64,000 nucleotides of DNA, from positions 1-64,000 of the forward strand of contig PKXQ01000099.1 in NCBI GenBank assembly GCA_003132405.1, read 5' to 3'. The notes under the pieces are model-generated. The model was not told where the DNA came from and made no database searches. It saw nothing but the letters and a program-made list of their open reading frames with translations. Within the stretch, counting starts at the first letter, position 1. Each line of letters starts with the position of its first letter. A program made the translations under genes and the position numbers. This document shows positions 46,501-53,989 of the stretch, in pieces. Origin of the DNA: Acidobacteriaceae bacterium. Lineage in GTDB: Bacteria > Acidobacteriota > Terriglobia > Terriglobales > Acidobacteriaceae.

Positions 46501-46581
46501 GATAAACCGTATCCTGGAGCGGGAGTCAAACTGAGCGTTCAGCAGTCAAAGGACACAACGACCGTGCCCGATCGCGACTGA
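43549..46581 (+). CDS. Secreted beta-propeller fused to phosphoesterase (phospholipase C/acid phosphatase family)
   Basis: This 1010-residue exported protein has a signal peptide (SCALLALLLCLMAPALAGGQ). Residues about 60-480 form a YncE-type propeller (DGSTIYVANYQNDSLSTIST, NWLFVANGDLDEIEVISTTN, DGTMLYATLGGENAVAVINV). From about 525 a PF04185-type phosphoesterase begins with HVIYIQKENRTYDQILGDL, continues with NYYDAGDVSGDGWNWDTQGH, and ends with FVVEDDAQDGPDHVDAHRST, whose Asp and His residues suit metal binding. It probably releases phosphate from organic phosphates in the periplasm or outside the cell. A strong terminator follows, so it is monocistronic. Confidence 0.9.
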   Translation: MRRIMSCCSCALLALLLCLMAPALAGGQQVGGNLLPDGFYITPTAAPGSIFQGLPTGLRPDGSADADGAVTTALSPDGTALLILTTGYNTGFYTQGPDGTAILWAALWPLTGLPSSTLTPNAEWVFVYDVRGTQPVQKQMINIPNTYDGLIWDPSGHTFYVAGGIDDRVEVYSTSPTGASADGSYAPNAPFVLLNHNQPANVPVQQYPTGGLFSTTPINNNPIAQYMYMPFSALAAGLAISKDGSTIYVANYQNDSLSTISTSTRLVTNETVFFAPGQSTAVGEMPYWPVVVSNAQGAPVKTYVSSERDGQVLDVSASGSVNVIKVGGEPNRMILSADQNWLFVANGDLDEIEVISTTNDKVAGRISVARPGYKYKGSSPNSLALSPDGTMLYATLGGENAVAVINVATGTVLGRIPTGWYPSSVSVSADGTRLFVVNMKSNAGPNLEYRSDCPGMGIPPQYSQLLCPPPNPTSRNEYILALLKAGLSTIPVPDADTLSYLSQIVDANNGFNNPKHDPMMAFLHDHIKHVIYIQKENRTYDQILGDLPQGNGDPTRVQFPQPISPNEHLLATQFALLDNYYDAGDVSGDGWNWDTQGHANDATTKNVLVGYGNANYNIPFDWNGNPRNIGVALPDTTTGTPSPSTVRITTLFDPTGGSSIEPGTKDITADEGADDLDSDALGGYIWDSVLRAGKTVRHYGLYADENYYVDPYAGAPFYIPIVRDAFAQKVVQAVPVKKSLLDHTDLYYRGWDLNTPDQYRFEEWNREFNEYVKKGDLPDFEMVDFMEDHFGNFSSNAANLENPLAQMASNDYAVGRLVEAVTNSPYWKDTAIFVVEDDAQDGPDHVDAHRSTAFIISPYTKSGTVIHTMYNSTNVLRTIEDILGVNHLGLNDANALPMSDVFIHEPNLQPYTAPIPGILCEPPVNPDLVPECNNPGTRPKTVAIKSLHDGKWWAQATKGFNFSHPDMVDADLFNRILWKGIMGDDKPYPGAGVKLSVQQSKDTTTVPDRD

Positions 46582-46603
46582 GCGGCAGTGAAATCGGTAC
46601 GGA

Positions 46604-46631
46604 GGCGCAGCTAATTGGCTGCGCCTTTTTT
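46604..46631 (+). terminator. Rho-independent terminator
   Basis: GGCGCAGC (46604-46611) pairs perfectly with GCTGCGCC (46618-46625) over a 6-base loop and is followed by TTTTTT (46626-46631). It lies 22 bases after the phosphoesterase stop. Confidence 0.92.
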
Positions 46632-46731
46632 CTTTTGCTGAGCGCCAAAAGGAGCCTCCGCTATCCGAAGCTGAAGTTTGCTCTGATAAACTTCACAGTT
46701 TCCTCTAGTCGAAATTTCCAGCGAGGCAATC

Positions 46732-47583
46732 ATGGCCATTCATTCGATAGGCGTAATCGGAGCAGGCACGATGGGCAATGGCATTGCCCACGTGTTTGCG
46801 CGCAGCGGCTTTGAGGTTGTGCTCTGCGATGTGGAGCAACGTTTCTTGGATCGCGGCCTCCAGACGATTGCGAAGAATCTTGATCGCGAAGTGGCGAAGA
46901 ACAAAATCACGGATGCCGACAAGTCCGCGACAGTGGGACGAATTACGGCAGTCTTGGACCGGGCGAAACTCGCCGATTGCCATCTGGTGATCGAGGCCGC
47001 AACCGAGAAATTTGCCATCAAGGCAGAGATTTTCCGCGATCTCGATCGTATTATGAAGCCCGACGTGATCCTCGCAACCAACACCTCTTCGATTTCGATT
47101 ACGAAAATTGGAGCGCTCACCGGGCGCGCCGACAAAGTCATCGGCATGCACTTCTTTAACCCCGTGCCGGTAATGAAACTGGTGGAAGTGATTCGCGGCC
47201 TTGCAACGTCGCAGGGCACGTTTGAGGCGGTGCGCGACCTGGCGATGAAGCTGGAAAAGACGCCGGTCGAGGTCAACGACGCTCCGGGGTTTGTTTCGAA
47301 CCGCGTTTTGATGCCGCTGCTGAACGAGGCGATGTATACGGTGATGGAGGGCGTTGCCACTCCGCAGGCAGTCGACGAAGTGTTTAACCTGGGGATGGCG
47401 CATCCCATGGGGCCGCTGACGCTCGCGGATTTTATAGGTCTCGACGTATGCCTCGACATCATGCGCGTGTTGCAGGATGGCCTGGGAGACCCAAAGTATC
47501 GTCCGTGTCCGCTGCTGATCAAAATGGTGGATGCAGGCTGGCTGGGGCGCAAGAGCGGGCGCGGCTTCTACACTTACTCATGA
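46732..47583 (+). CDS. hbd: 3-hydroxybutyryl-CoA dehydrogenase
   Basis: This 283-residue soluble enzyme oxidises or reduces 3-hydroxyacyl-CoA with NAD(P). It has the N-terminal Rossmann motif [20 protein letters not shown], catalytic segments [19 protein letters not shown] and [19 protein letters not shown] (His of the His-Glu pair), and [20 protein letters not shown]. It ends with [19 protein letters not shown] and [12 protein letters not shown]. This is the short, monofunctional form. It is not clustered with other fatty-acid or butyrate genes here. Confidence 0.95.
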   Translation: MAIHSIGVIGAGTMGNGIAHVFARSGFEVVLCDVEQRFLDRGLQTIAKNLDREVAKNKITDADKSATVGRITAVLDRAKLADCHLVIEAATEKFAIKAEIFRDLDRIMKPDVILATNTSSISITKIGALTGRADKVIGMHFFNPVPVMKLVEVIRGLATSQGTFEAVRDLAMKLEKTPVEVNDAPGFVSNRVLMPLLNEAMYTVMEGVATPQAVDEVFNLGMAHPMGPLTLADFIGLDVCLDIMRVLQDGLGDPKYRPCPLLIKMVDAGWLGRKSGRGFYTYS

Positions 47584-47591
47584 GAGATGCT

Positions 47592-47672
47592 GCGAGCTTC
47601 GAGCTGCGAGCTACGGGCAAACGCCTTGCTCAAAACTCCCAGCCCTAGGATTCAAGCTCGCGGCTCGCAGCT
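47592..47672. repeat. AGCTGCGAGCT-word inverted repeat
   Basis: AGCTGCGAGCT (47602-47612) and GGCTCGCAGCT (47662-47672) are reverse complements at 10 of 11 positions, and both are flanked by more GAGCT words. The repeat fills the gap after the hydroxyacyl-CoA dehydrogenase gene. Confidence 0.65.
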
Positions 47673-47708
47673 AAGCAATATAGAATCGGCTAGCTCGGGA
47701 CAATAGAT

Positions 47709-48086
47709 ATGGCATCTGATCTGAACGCACTTCTCCCCAACACAAAGTCGCGCGCCGACGGTTTTTGCTATTTCCTGGCGGTGGCGTCCGGGGTTGGGGC
47801 AGGATGGCTCGATATTACAGTCGGCGACTTATTGCTGACGGCTATGGTGGTGCTCGCGGCGAATATGCTTCTCGGATTTCTGAGCCCGCGCCAGCCCTGG
47901 CGTTGGGTGCTACTCGTCGGAGTGTTTGTTCCGGTCGTCGAATGGCTGGCCTACTTTTTTCTTTCCGAGAAGCCGGAGCGGGCGCAGATCTACGAATCTT
48001 TTCTGGCGTTCGTTCCGGGCATTGCCGGCGCTTACGGAGCAGCCGTGGGCCGCGGGGTGGTGGATAACTTGTTTCCGAAGAAGTAA
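47709..48086 (+). CDS. Small integral membrane protein, function unknown
   Basis: This 125-residue protein has three to four hydrophobic segments: FLAVASGVGAGWLDI, LLLTAMVVLAANMLLGFL, WVLLVGVFVPVVEWLAYFF and AFVPGIAGAYGAAVGRGVV. It has no recognised family motif. It is followed, after about 130 bases, by the metallo-hydrolase gene on the same strand. Confidence 0.7.
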   Translation: MASDLNALLPNTKSRADGFCYFLAVASGVGAGWLDITVGDLLLTAMVVLAANMLLGFLSPRQPWRWVLLVGVFVPVVEWLAYFFLSEKPERAQIYESFLAFVPGIAGAYGAAVGRGVVDNLFPKK

Positions 48087-48218
48087 GTCGCAAGGCTAGT
48101 CATGAGTAAGTGCCGAATGTTCTCAGGAGTTGCGTTTCCGCGCCAGTCCCACCAAAGGTACCAGTAATTGAAAAAGTGCTGGGGTTTCCACAGCCTGTGG
48201 GGGTAAGCTTACGCTTAT

Positions 48219-49046
48219 ATGGCAGTATCGGTCTCGGTCTTAGCGAGCGGCAGCCGTGGGAACTGCGCGCTGGTGGCGACGAGTACAACGCGAATTCTGG
48301 TGGATGCTGGCCTCTCCGGCCGCGAAACTTTCAAGCGCTTGCGCGCGCTCGCCGATCGTGACGCTGATCGTGATCGTGAGTGCGCTCAAGAAATTTCCGC
48401 CATCCTGATTACGCATGAGCACTCCGATCACGTGGCGGGCTTGCAGCGGCTGGCGGCGAAGCTCAACGTCCCCGTCTATTTGACCGCGCCCACGCATCAT
48501 GCTTGGAGCCGCGCGATGCGGGATGAACAAGGGGTGATTCCGGAGCTGCCAAAGTCAGAGCATTTCTGTGCTGGGCGCGGTTTTCGGGTCGGCGACATAG
48601 AGGTCATGCCTTTCACCATTCCCCACGACGCGGCCGATCCCGTCGGTTTCACCTTCCGCGCGGAAGGCGTCAAGATCGGCTTTGCTACTGACCTGGGCTA
48701 CATGCCGGTGAGCGTACGGAACCATTTGCGCGGCTGCAGCGTACTAGTCATGGAGTCGAATCATGATGTGGAGATGCTGCGCTCCGGTCCGTATCCGTGG
48801 TCGGTGAAGCAGCGCGTCCTGAGCCGCGTCGGCCATCTGTCGAATGAGGCGCTCGCGGAATTCTTCTCCAACGACTATGATGGAGGAGCCGAGTACGTAG
48901 TTTTGGCGCATCTGTCTGAACAAAATAACCATCCCGAAATCGCGCGAGCCGCGGCGGAAAAGGCGCTTGGCGGCCGTCCGGGGCTGTGGCACAACCGTGT
49001 GCTGCTGGCAACCCAGACTGAAGTTCTCGAATCCATCCGGTTATAG
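48219..49046 (+). CDS. Metallo-beta-lactamase-fold hydrolase, YycJ/WalJ-like
   Basis: This 275-residue cytoplasmic enzyme has the N-terminal VLASGSRGNCALVATSTTRI typical of the YycJ group, the metal-binding THEHSDHVAGLQRL, a HDAADPVGF histidine, GFATDLGYM (metal Asp), VMESNHDVEMLRSGPYPW, and the terminal VVLAHLSEQNNHPEIA histidine. YycJ-type proteins are thought to be nucleases involved in DNA metabolism; the precise substrate is not certain. An insertion of alternating Asp/Arg (DRDADRDREC) lies before the metal motif. Confidence 0.88.
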   Translation: MAVSVSVLASGSRGNCALVATSTTRILVDAGLSGRETFKRLRALADRDADRDRECAQEISAILITHEHSDHVAGLQRLAAKLNVPVYLTAPTHHAWSRAMRDEQGVIPELPKSEHFCAGRGFRVGDIEVMPFTIPHDAADPVGFTFRAEGVKIGFATDLGYMPVSVRNHLRGCSVLVMESNHDVEMLRSGPYPWSVKQRVLSRVGHLSNEALAEFFSNDYDGGAEYVVLAHLSEQNNHPEIARAAAEKALGGRPGLWHNRVLLATQTEVLESIRL

Positions 49047-49070
49047 GCGCTTGCTCCGGTCTAGCTCTTT

Positions 49071-49511
49071 ATGAATGACTGCGTGGAACCGATCGTAGGG
49101 AAAATCCTTGCTGGATGGCGCTACGATATTTCCGGCCTGGCTACGGAAATGCGCGGTGACTACGATCTGCATTTCGCCGGTTGCGAGCACTGCCGTAGCC
49201 GCCAGAAACTGAACCGCATCATCGATATTTCCCTGATCGTGCTGGCTTCGGCATCGGCCGCCGTGTTTTTGCTGGCGTTTGCCGTGATCCGTTACTTTGG
49301 GCCGCGCCACGCTTTCTGGCTCGAGGTGGGAGCGCTCGGCGGCTTCGCCCTCTCCGCGTTGATCTGGCTGATTGTGGCTGTCGCTACTCCCGCGCCCACC
49401 GTGATGGTGGATGTGGCGAAGCTCGGTGCGCGCCATGTGCATGACCGGCTACCCGCCGAGATCCGCGAGCGCCTCCCGGAGGAAATACGGGTGAAGCTTA
49501 CGGGCTCGTGA
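49071..49511 (+). CDS. Membrane protein with zinc-finger-like HxxxCxxC, function unknown
   Basis: This 146-residue protein starts with a cytoplasmic segment ending DLHFAGCEHCRSRQ, a His-x3-Cys-x2-Cys pattern like the zf-HC2 anti-sigma fold. Two transmembrane helices follow (LIVLASASAAVFLLAFAVIR; VGALGGFALSALIWLIVAVA), then an amphipathic tail with DRLPAEIRERLPEEIRV. No sigma factor is nearby, so an anti-sigma role is doubtful. It starts 24 bases after the hydrolase gene on the same strand. Confidence 0.65.
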   Translation: MNDCVEPIVGKILAGWRYDISGLATEMRGDYDLHFAGCEHCRSRQKLNRIIDISLIVLASASAAVFLLAFAVIRYFGPRHAFWLEVGALGGFALSALIWLIVAVATPAPTVMVDVAKLGARHVHDRLPAEIRERLPEEIRVKLTGS

Positions 49512-49556
49512 CGGCAGGGCTAAAATTGAGTTGCTTTAATTTCGAGTTATAAGGTT

Positions 49557-49952
49557 ATGAAGTTGTCGCTCAAAATTCTGCGCCTGATGCTCATCCCGGC
49601 GGTCGTGATGACAATGTTTACGACGGGCGACTGGATGAACGCCCATTACGCGTCGGTCCCGCCAATCTCTCTCAGCGACCGCATGCCACCCTGCCATGCC
49701 CACGGCGCCGCGAGTCTTCCTGTTTCTCCAGTACATTCATCAACGCCTCGTTTGCCTGCTAGTTATCTGTGCTGCCTCACTGATCATGCGGTTGCGGTAG
49801 TGCATGCTTCCGATTGTTCGCGGCCTGCTGCGCAGTTCACTCGCATGCCTCAGCAAATCGAAGCTGCGTCAACAATATTGTTTTCGAGCGAGCACGGTCT
49901 TCGAATGATTGCTCTCTTCGACCCGCCCGGCGCGACTCCGCTTCGAATCTGA
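49557..49952 (+). CDS. Small Cys/His-containing secreted protein, possibly metal-related
   Basis: This 131-residue protein has a hydrophobic N-terminus (KILRLMLIPAVVMTMFTTGD), so it is probably exported or anchored. It then shows RMPPCHAHGAAS, and LCCLTDHAVAVVHASDCS further on. The Cys/His pairs suggest metal binding. It stands 91 bases upstream of a Met/His-rich outer-membrane-type protein, the arrangement expected for copper-handling genes. Family unknown to me. Confidence 0.6.
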   Translation: MKLSLKILRLMLIPAVVMTMFTTGDWMNAHYASVPPISLSDRMPPCHAHGAASLPVSPVHSSTPRLPASYLCCLTDHAVAVVHASDCSRPAAQFTRMPQQIEAASTILFSSEHGLRMIALFDPPGATPLRI

Positions 49953-50043
49953 TCTTCCTTCCTTAACGCTGCAGCAATCATTCAACAACAACCATTAGTG
50001 AATTTAATTTTTCACGTGCGATATCGCGCCTGAGGAGTTCGAC

Positions 50044-51438
50044 GTGCGGGCATTTGTCTTCGATGTTCTCCTAATTACCGTTTTTCTGGTCAACCCGTGG
50101 GTGGTGTTCGTGGGCGCACAGCGCGTTGCCATGGCTCCGGAAATCAACGCAAACGACACGCAGAGCGAGCCAAGCGAAGCTCAGGCAGGAGAACCACCGA
50201 CGGGCCAGCCGGATATGGATATGCCTGGAATGAAGATGCCGCCAGCAGACCAATCGCACTCCGAGCCCGACTGGATGCCGTCGCCCGAGAATGGCTCGGG
50301 GACGGAGTGGCAACCTGCGTCGACTTCGGCCCCTATGTGGATGAAGTCGGTCGAGAATTGGGAGGTGATGGCGCACGGCGTGGTCTTTGTGGATTACAAC
50401 CAGCAAGGCGGACCTCGCGGCGAAGGCAAAGCCGAGTCGGTCAACTGGCTGATGCTGATGGAGGAGCACAGATTGGGCTCTGGCAATCTGCTGTTTCGCG
50501 AAATGTTCTCTGCCGAGTCGCTAACTTCGCCGCACCCGGGATTTCCCGAACTCTTTCAGACCGGCGAAACTTATCACGGCCAGCCACTGGTCGACCACCA
50601 GCATCCGCACAATGTCTTTGCCGAACTCTCGCTCGATTACACGCATCCCATCGGAAGCCTGCTCAAAGAAAAAGTTTCCTGGGAGTTTTATGGCGCTGCG
50701 GCGGGCGAGCCGGCGCTTGGACCGGTGACTTTCATGCATCGTGCGTCGGCATCGGAGTTGCCCATGGCGCCGCTGTCGCATCATCTGCAGGACTCTACCC
50801 ATACCAGCTTTGGGGTGATCACCACTGGACTGATCATCGACCGCTTCAAGATCGAGGGGTCGGTATTCAATGGCCGCGAGCCGGATGAGAAGCGCTATAC
50901 CATCCAGTTCGCCACGCTCGATTCCTGGTCGGCGCGGCTGAGCGTGGCCGCATCCAAGAGCTGGACAGCGGAATACAGCTACGGGCGACTGGAGCATCCC
51001 GAAGCCTTTGAACCGGGTAGCCAGCGCCGGCAGACGGCTGCGGTGGAATATGTGAGGCCGTTCGCCAAGGGCTCGTGGGCAACGTCCGCAGTATGGGGAC
51101 GAGTCCACAACGTATTCGATAACCACAATCTGAACGGTTATTTGCTGGAGACCACAGCCAACTTCAAGCTGCGCAATTATGCTTTCTCGCGAATGGAGCT
51201 TGTGGATAAAGACGAACTATTTCCGGACAATCCCATGCTGCCGGCCTTCCGGATCGGAGCCTACACGTTCGGCGGCGCACACGACCTGATCCAGAGCTCT
51301 CTCTCGCGGTTGGCGCTGGGCGCGGACTTCACGCTTTACTCTAAGCCCTCAGTCTTGAACTCTGCCTACGGGAGAGATCCCGTGTCATTTCAGATTGTTC
51401 TGAGAGCTCGTCCCGCGGTTCGCCACGGCGGTGGTTAA
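50044..51438 (+). CDS. Outer-membrane beta-barrel-like protein with Met/His-rich head (copper resistance-like)
   Basis: This 464-residue exported protein has a signal (FVFDVLLITVFLVNPWVVFV). Its head contains DMDMPGMKMPPADQSHSEPD, a methionine motif typical of CopB/PcoB-type copper proteins. The rest is beta-rich with alternating aromatic residues (NWEVMAHGVVFVDYNQQGGP, VSWEFYGAAAGEP, WTAEYSYGRLEHPEAFEPGS, VEYVRPFAKGSWATSAVWGR) like an outer-membrane barrel, and His clusters (DHQHPHNVF, SHHLQDSTH). The GTG at 50044 has GAGGAG six bases upstream. A role in copper or other metal tolerance is an inference; the trio lacks CopA or a metal sensor. Confidence 0.72.
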   Translation: MRAFVFDVLLITVFLVNPWVVFVGAQRVAMAPEINANDTQSEPSEAQAGEPPTGQPDMDMPGMKMPPADQSHSEPDWMPSPENGSGTEWQPASTSAPMWMKSVENWEVMAHGVVFVDYNQQGGPRGEGKAESVNWLMLMEEHRLGSGNLLFREMFSAESLTSPHPGFPELFQTGETYHGQPLVDHQHPHNVFAELSLDYTHPIGSLLKEKVSWEFYGAAAGEPALGPVTFMHRASASELPMAPLSHHLQDSTHTSFGVITTGLIIDRFKIEGSVFNGREPDEKRYTIQFATLDSWSARLSVAASKSWTAEYSYGRLEHPEAFEPGSQRRQTAAVEYVRPFAKGSWATSAVWGRVHNVFDNHNLNGYLLETTANFKLRNYAFSRMELVDKDELFPDNPMLPAFRIGAYTFGGAHDLIQSSLSRLALGADFTLYSKPSVLNSAYGRDPVSFQIVLRARPAVRHGGG

Positions 51439-51528
51439 GTTCAAAGGAATCGCGAAAGTATTGCCAAAAGAAATACCAGAGACGATACGGCATGACAGAG
51501 CTCTTGTTTAGGCGCAGAATCTATACCT

Positions 51529-51948
51529 ATGGGCGCGGCGTTGACGCTGGTCCGACAGGCGCAGATCACTATGCTGGTCAGTATTGTGCTGTACGCCTTC
51601 GCCGGAGAAATGATCGCCCGCAAACCGGCGCACGACCCAGACAATGCCTTATTTCACGCGCTCTCTCTGGTTTCGATTACGCTGGTGGGCGCGAGCCTGG
51701 TGGTGCGGCGCACTCTGGTCTTACCGTCGGAAGCGTTGCTGCGAGATCGGTTTGACGATCGGGTTAGCGTCTCTCGCTGGCGAACCGGTTATTTATTTCT
51801 CTACGCCTTGTGTGAACTCCTGGGTATCTTCGGGCTTATTTTGCGGATGGCCGGCTTTACCCTCGCCAACGTATGGGGCTTCTATCTAGGCGGATTCCTG
51901 CTGCTCCTGCTGTATTCTCCTCGGGCTCCGCGCGCCGCAGTCAGATGA
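51529..51948 (+). CDS. Four-helix membrane protein, function unknown
   Basis: This 139-residue integral membrane protein has four hydrophobic helices: ITMLVSIVLYAFAGEMIA, ALSLVSITLVGASLVV, GYLFLYALCELLGIFGLIL and VWGFYLGGFLLLLLYS. The loops are basic (VVRRTLVLPSEALLRDRFDD). I do not recognise the family. It follows the metal-associated gene by 90 bases on the same strand and could belong to the same unit. Confidence 0.68.
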   Translation: MGAALTLVRQAQITMLVSIVLYAFAGEMIARKPAHDPDNALFHALSLVSITLVGASLVVRRTLVLPSEALLRDRFDDRVSVSRWRTGYLFLYALCELLGIFGLILRMAGFTLANVWGFYLGGFLLLLLYSPRAPRAAVR

Positions 51949-52035
51949 TTCCATTTGACGGTTGCGCCCGGCTGCAGGCGCTTTTCGGCGTGTCCGCGTT
52001 AATTCCCATAGCGTTCGACATCGAACATACCAAAC

Positions 52036-52215
52036 ATGACCGCGACTGCAATACTTCCGGTGATCATGAACAAAGCCGACGGCGAGCGGATTCGCGAACT
52101 CTGTTCGCGCATCGAGGCAGAACACAACCCACAAAAGTTTCTTCTCCTGGTCGAGGAGCTGAACAAATTGTTAAGCTCGAAACATGTACCACATAAGAAG
52201 GACGACGATACTTAA
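52036..52215 (+). CDS. Small helical protein, LC-x5-E-x2-P family
   Basis: This 59-residue frame reads MTATAILPVIMNKADGERIR, then ELCSRIEAEHNPQKFLLLVE, then ELNKLLSSKH and a Lys/Asp-rich tail. The core aligns without gaps over 27 positions to the protein at 43042-43224 (shared R, L, C, E, P, L, L and L). The true start may be the second ATG at 52066. Function is unknown. It lies upstream of the Crp-family gene on the same strand. Confidence 0.6.
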   Translation: MTATAILPVIMNKADGERIRELCSRIEAEHNPQKFLLLVEELNKLLSSKHVPHKKDDDT

Positions 52216-52356
52216 TTCCGGCGCGCGCCGATAGAAGACTACATAGATTCGCCGTCTATTTCTCCCTTGCCGTCTTTGGGAATTTCCGTAAAAAATGTAA
52301 GCGTCTCTACAGGTTCTGTGAACTTGATCGATGCGCGCCGCCGCATCGAATCTCGC

Positions 52357-53151
52357 ATGAATGCACTGGACTTAAAGGGAAACCCAGCCGGCAAGCGCGC
52401 CCTAAGGCCCATCAAGCCTGCTCCGCTTCATCGCGGCGCCCGTTCCGATGCGGCGGGCAAAGCCGTAAGCAATCTCATTCTGCTGTCGCTCCCCGATGAG
52501 GAGTACAGCCAACTTCGGCCTTTTCTGGAGCCCGTCGAGCTGCCGCAATACGACATCCTGCATGCGCCGGGCGAGAAGATCGACTTTGCCTATTTTCTAA
52601 ACGAGGGCATGACCTCGCTGGTGGCCCTGAGCCCCGATGGTAGGAGTGTTGAAGTCGGCATCGTGGGCAGGGAAGGAATGGTGGGGATGTCCCTCACGAT
52701 GGGACTCCGCCGGATAGTCTTTCGTTCCATTGTTCAAATGGCGGGTAGCGGCTTGCGCATACGAGCGGAAATCTTTCAGGACATACTGCATCGTACGCCT
52801 ACCCTACGCGCACAACTCAACCGCTTCGCCTTGCTTCATGGCATGCAGGTTGCACAAATTGCCGCCTGCAACCGTCTGCATGAGGTTGATCAGCGTCTGG
52901 CTCGCTGGCTCCTGATGTGCCAGGACCGCGCCGATTCCCAGTTGCTCCCGCTGACTCACGAATTTCTCGCGCAGATGCTCGGTACGGGCCGCCCGAGCGT
53001 GAGTTTGGCGGCTGCCGTCCTTGAGAACGCCGGACTGATTGAAAATATGCGCGGCAGGGTAAAAGTATTGAACCGCAAGATCCTCGAACAGGTTGCCTGC
53101 GACTGCTACGGAGTGATACAGCACTTTAATGGCGGGCTGGGCCTGAAGTAA
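52357..53151 (+). CDS. Crp/Fnr-family transcription regulator
   Basis: This protein of about 264 residues has, after a basic 38-residue head, a cyclic-nucleotide-binding-type beta barrel (about 40-150): NLILLSLPDEEYSQLRPFLE, then DILHAPGEKIDFAYFLNEGM and VEVGIVGREGMVGM. A dimer helix follows, then a winged helix-turn-helix (LTHEFLAQMLGTGRPSVSLA). The Fnr cysteine set and a clear cAMP pocket (G-E-L...R-S/T) are absent, so ligand and signal are unknown. The start is uncertain: ATG 52357 has no clear Shine-Dalgarno, and a TTG at 52267 is the longest option. Confidence 0.88.
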   Translation: MNALDLKGNPAGKRALRPIKPAPLHRGARSDAAGKAVSNLILLSLPDEEYSQLRPFLEPVELPQYDILHAPGEKIDFAYFLNEGMTSLVALSPDGRSVEVGIVGREGMVGMSLTMGLRRIVFRSIVQMAGSGLRIRAEIFQDILHRTPTLRAQLNRFALLHGMQVAQIAACNRLHEVDQRLARWLLMCQDRADSQLLPLTHEFLAQMLGTGRPSVSLAAAVLENAGLIENMRGRVKVLNRKILEQVACDCYGVIQHFNGGLGLK

Positions 53152-53229
53152 CCCAGGCGCAACCATCCCTATCCCAAGTGCCCGCTCATGCGATAGCTTA
53201 TATTGACGATCCCGGATGAAGGGAGCCCC

Positions 53230-53973
53230 ATGAGCATTCAGGATGAGCAGGAGCTTTCGTCTCTAAGAGCAGTCGGCCGCGTGGTTCGAATGGTGCTCGA
53301 TGCTATGAAGGCGGAGGTGCGGCCTGGGATCACTACGCAATATCTGGATGATATCGGCGCGCACGTCATGCGGGAGAATGGAGCGCGCTCCGCGCCCTCG
53401 ATGGTTTACCAGTTTCCCGGCGCCAGCTGCATCAGCCTGAATGATGAGGCGGTGCACGGAATTCCTGGCGAGCGCGAACTTAAGGAAGGCGACCTGGTGA
53501 AGCTTGACGTGACGGTAGAGAAGGACGGCTTCATGGCTGATGCCGCCATCACTGTGCCCGTCGGCCAAGTGAGTCCGCAGGCCGAAAAATTAATAGCCTG
53601 CGCCGAGCGTGCTTTTCACAAGGCTATGCTGGTGGCGCGCGCCGGCTTTCGCGTATTTGAGATTGGGAAAATTGTCGAGCGCGAGGTGCGCAAGTCGGGC
53701 TTCGCGGTGGTTCGTGAGCTCGGGGGACACGGCATTGGCCGCACCATTCATGAAGCGCCTCATGTGCCCAACTACCCAGACCCCACGGCTCGCCAGATCA
53801 TGAACGAAGGCCTCGTCATCACCGTCGAACCGATCATCTCCGCAGGATCGGGACGAGTGTTTACCGATAAAGATGGCTGGACGGTGCGCACCGGCGATCA
53901 CGCGCTTTCCGCCCACTTTGAGCATACTTTGGTGGTAACTTCGGGCGCGCCGATTTTGCTGACGGCGATCTAG
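53230..53973 (+). CDS. map: Methionine aminopeptidase, type I
   Basis: This 247-residue metalloenzyme removes the initiator methionine from nascent proteins. The metal ligands are visible: Asp in LVKLDVTVEKDGFMADAAIT (two Asp), His in GGHGIGRTIHEAPHVPNY, Glu in VITVEPI and Glu in HFEHTLVV. No N-terminal zinc finger is present. The ATG at 53230 has AAGGGAG four bases before it. Confidence 0.95.
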   Translation: MSIQDEQELSSLRAVGRVVRMVLDAMKAEVRPGITTQYLDDIGAHVMRENGARSAPSMVYQFPGASCISLNDEAVHGIPGERELKEGDLVKLDVTVEKDGFMADAAITVPVGQVSPQAEKLIACAERAFHKAMLVARAGFRVFEIGKIVEREVRKSGFAVVRELGGHGIGRTIHEAPHVPNYPDPTARQIMNEGLVITVEPIISAGSGRVFTDKDGWTVRTGDHALSAHFEHTLVVTSGAPILLTAI

Positions 53974-53989
53974 AGACCGCGCAACATGA

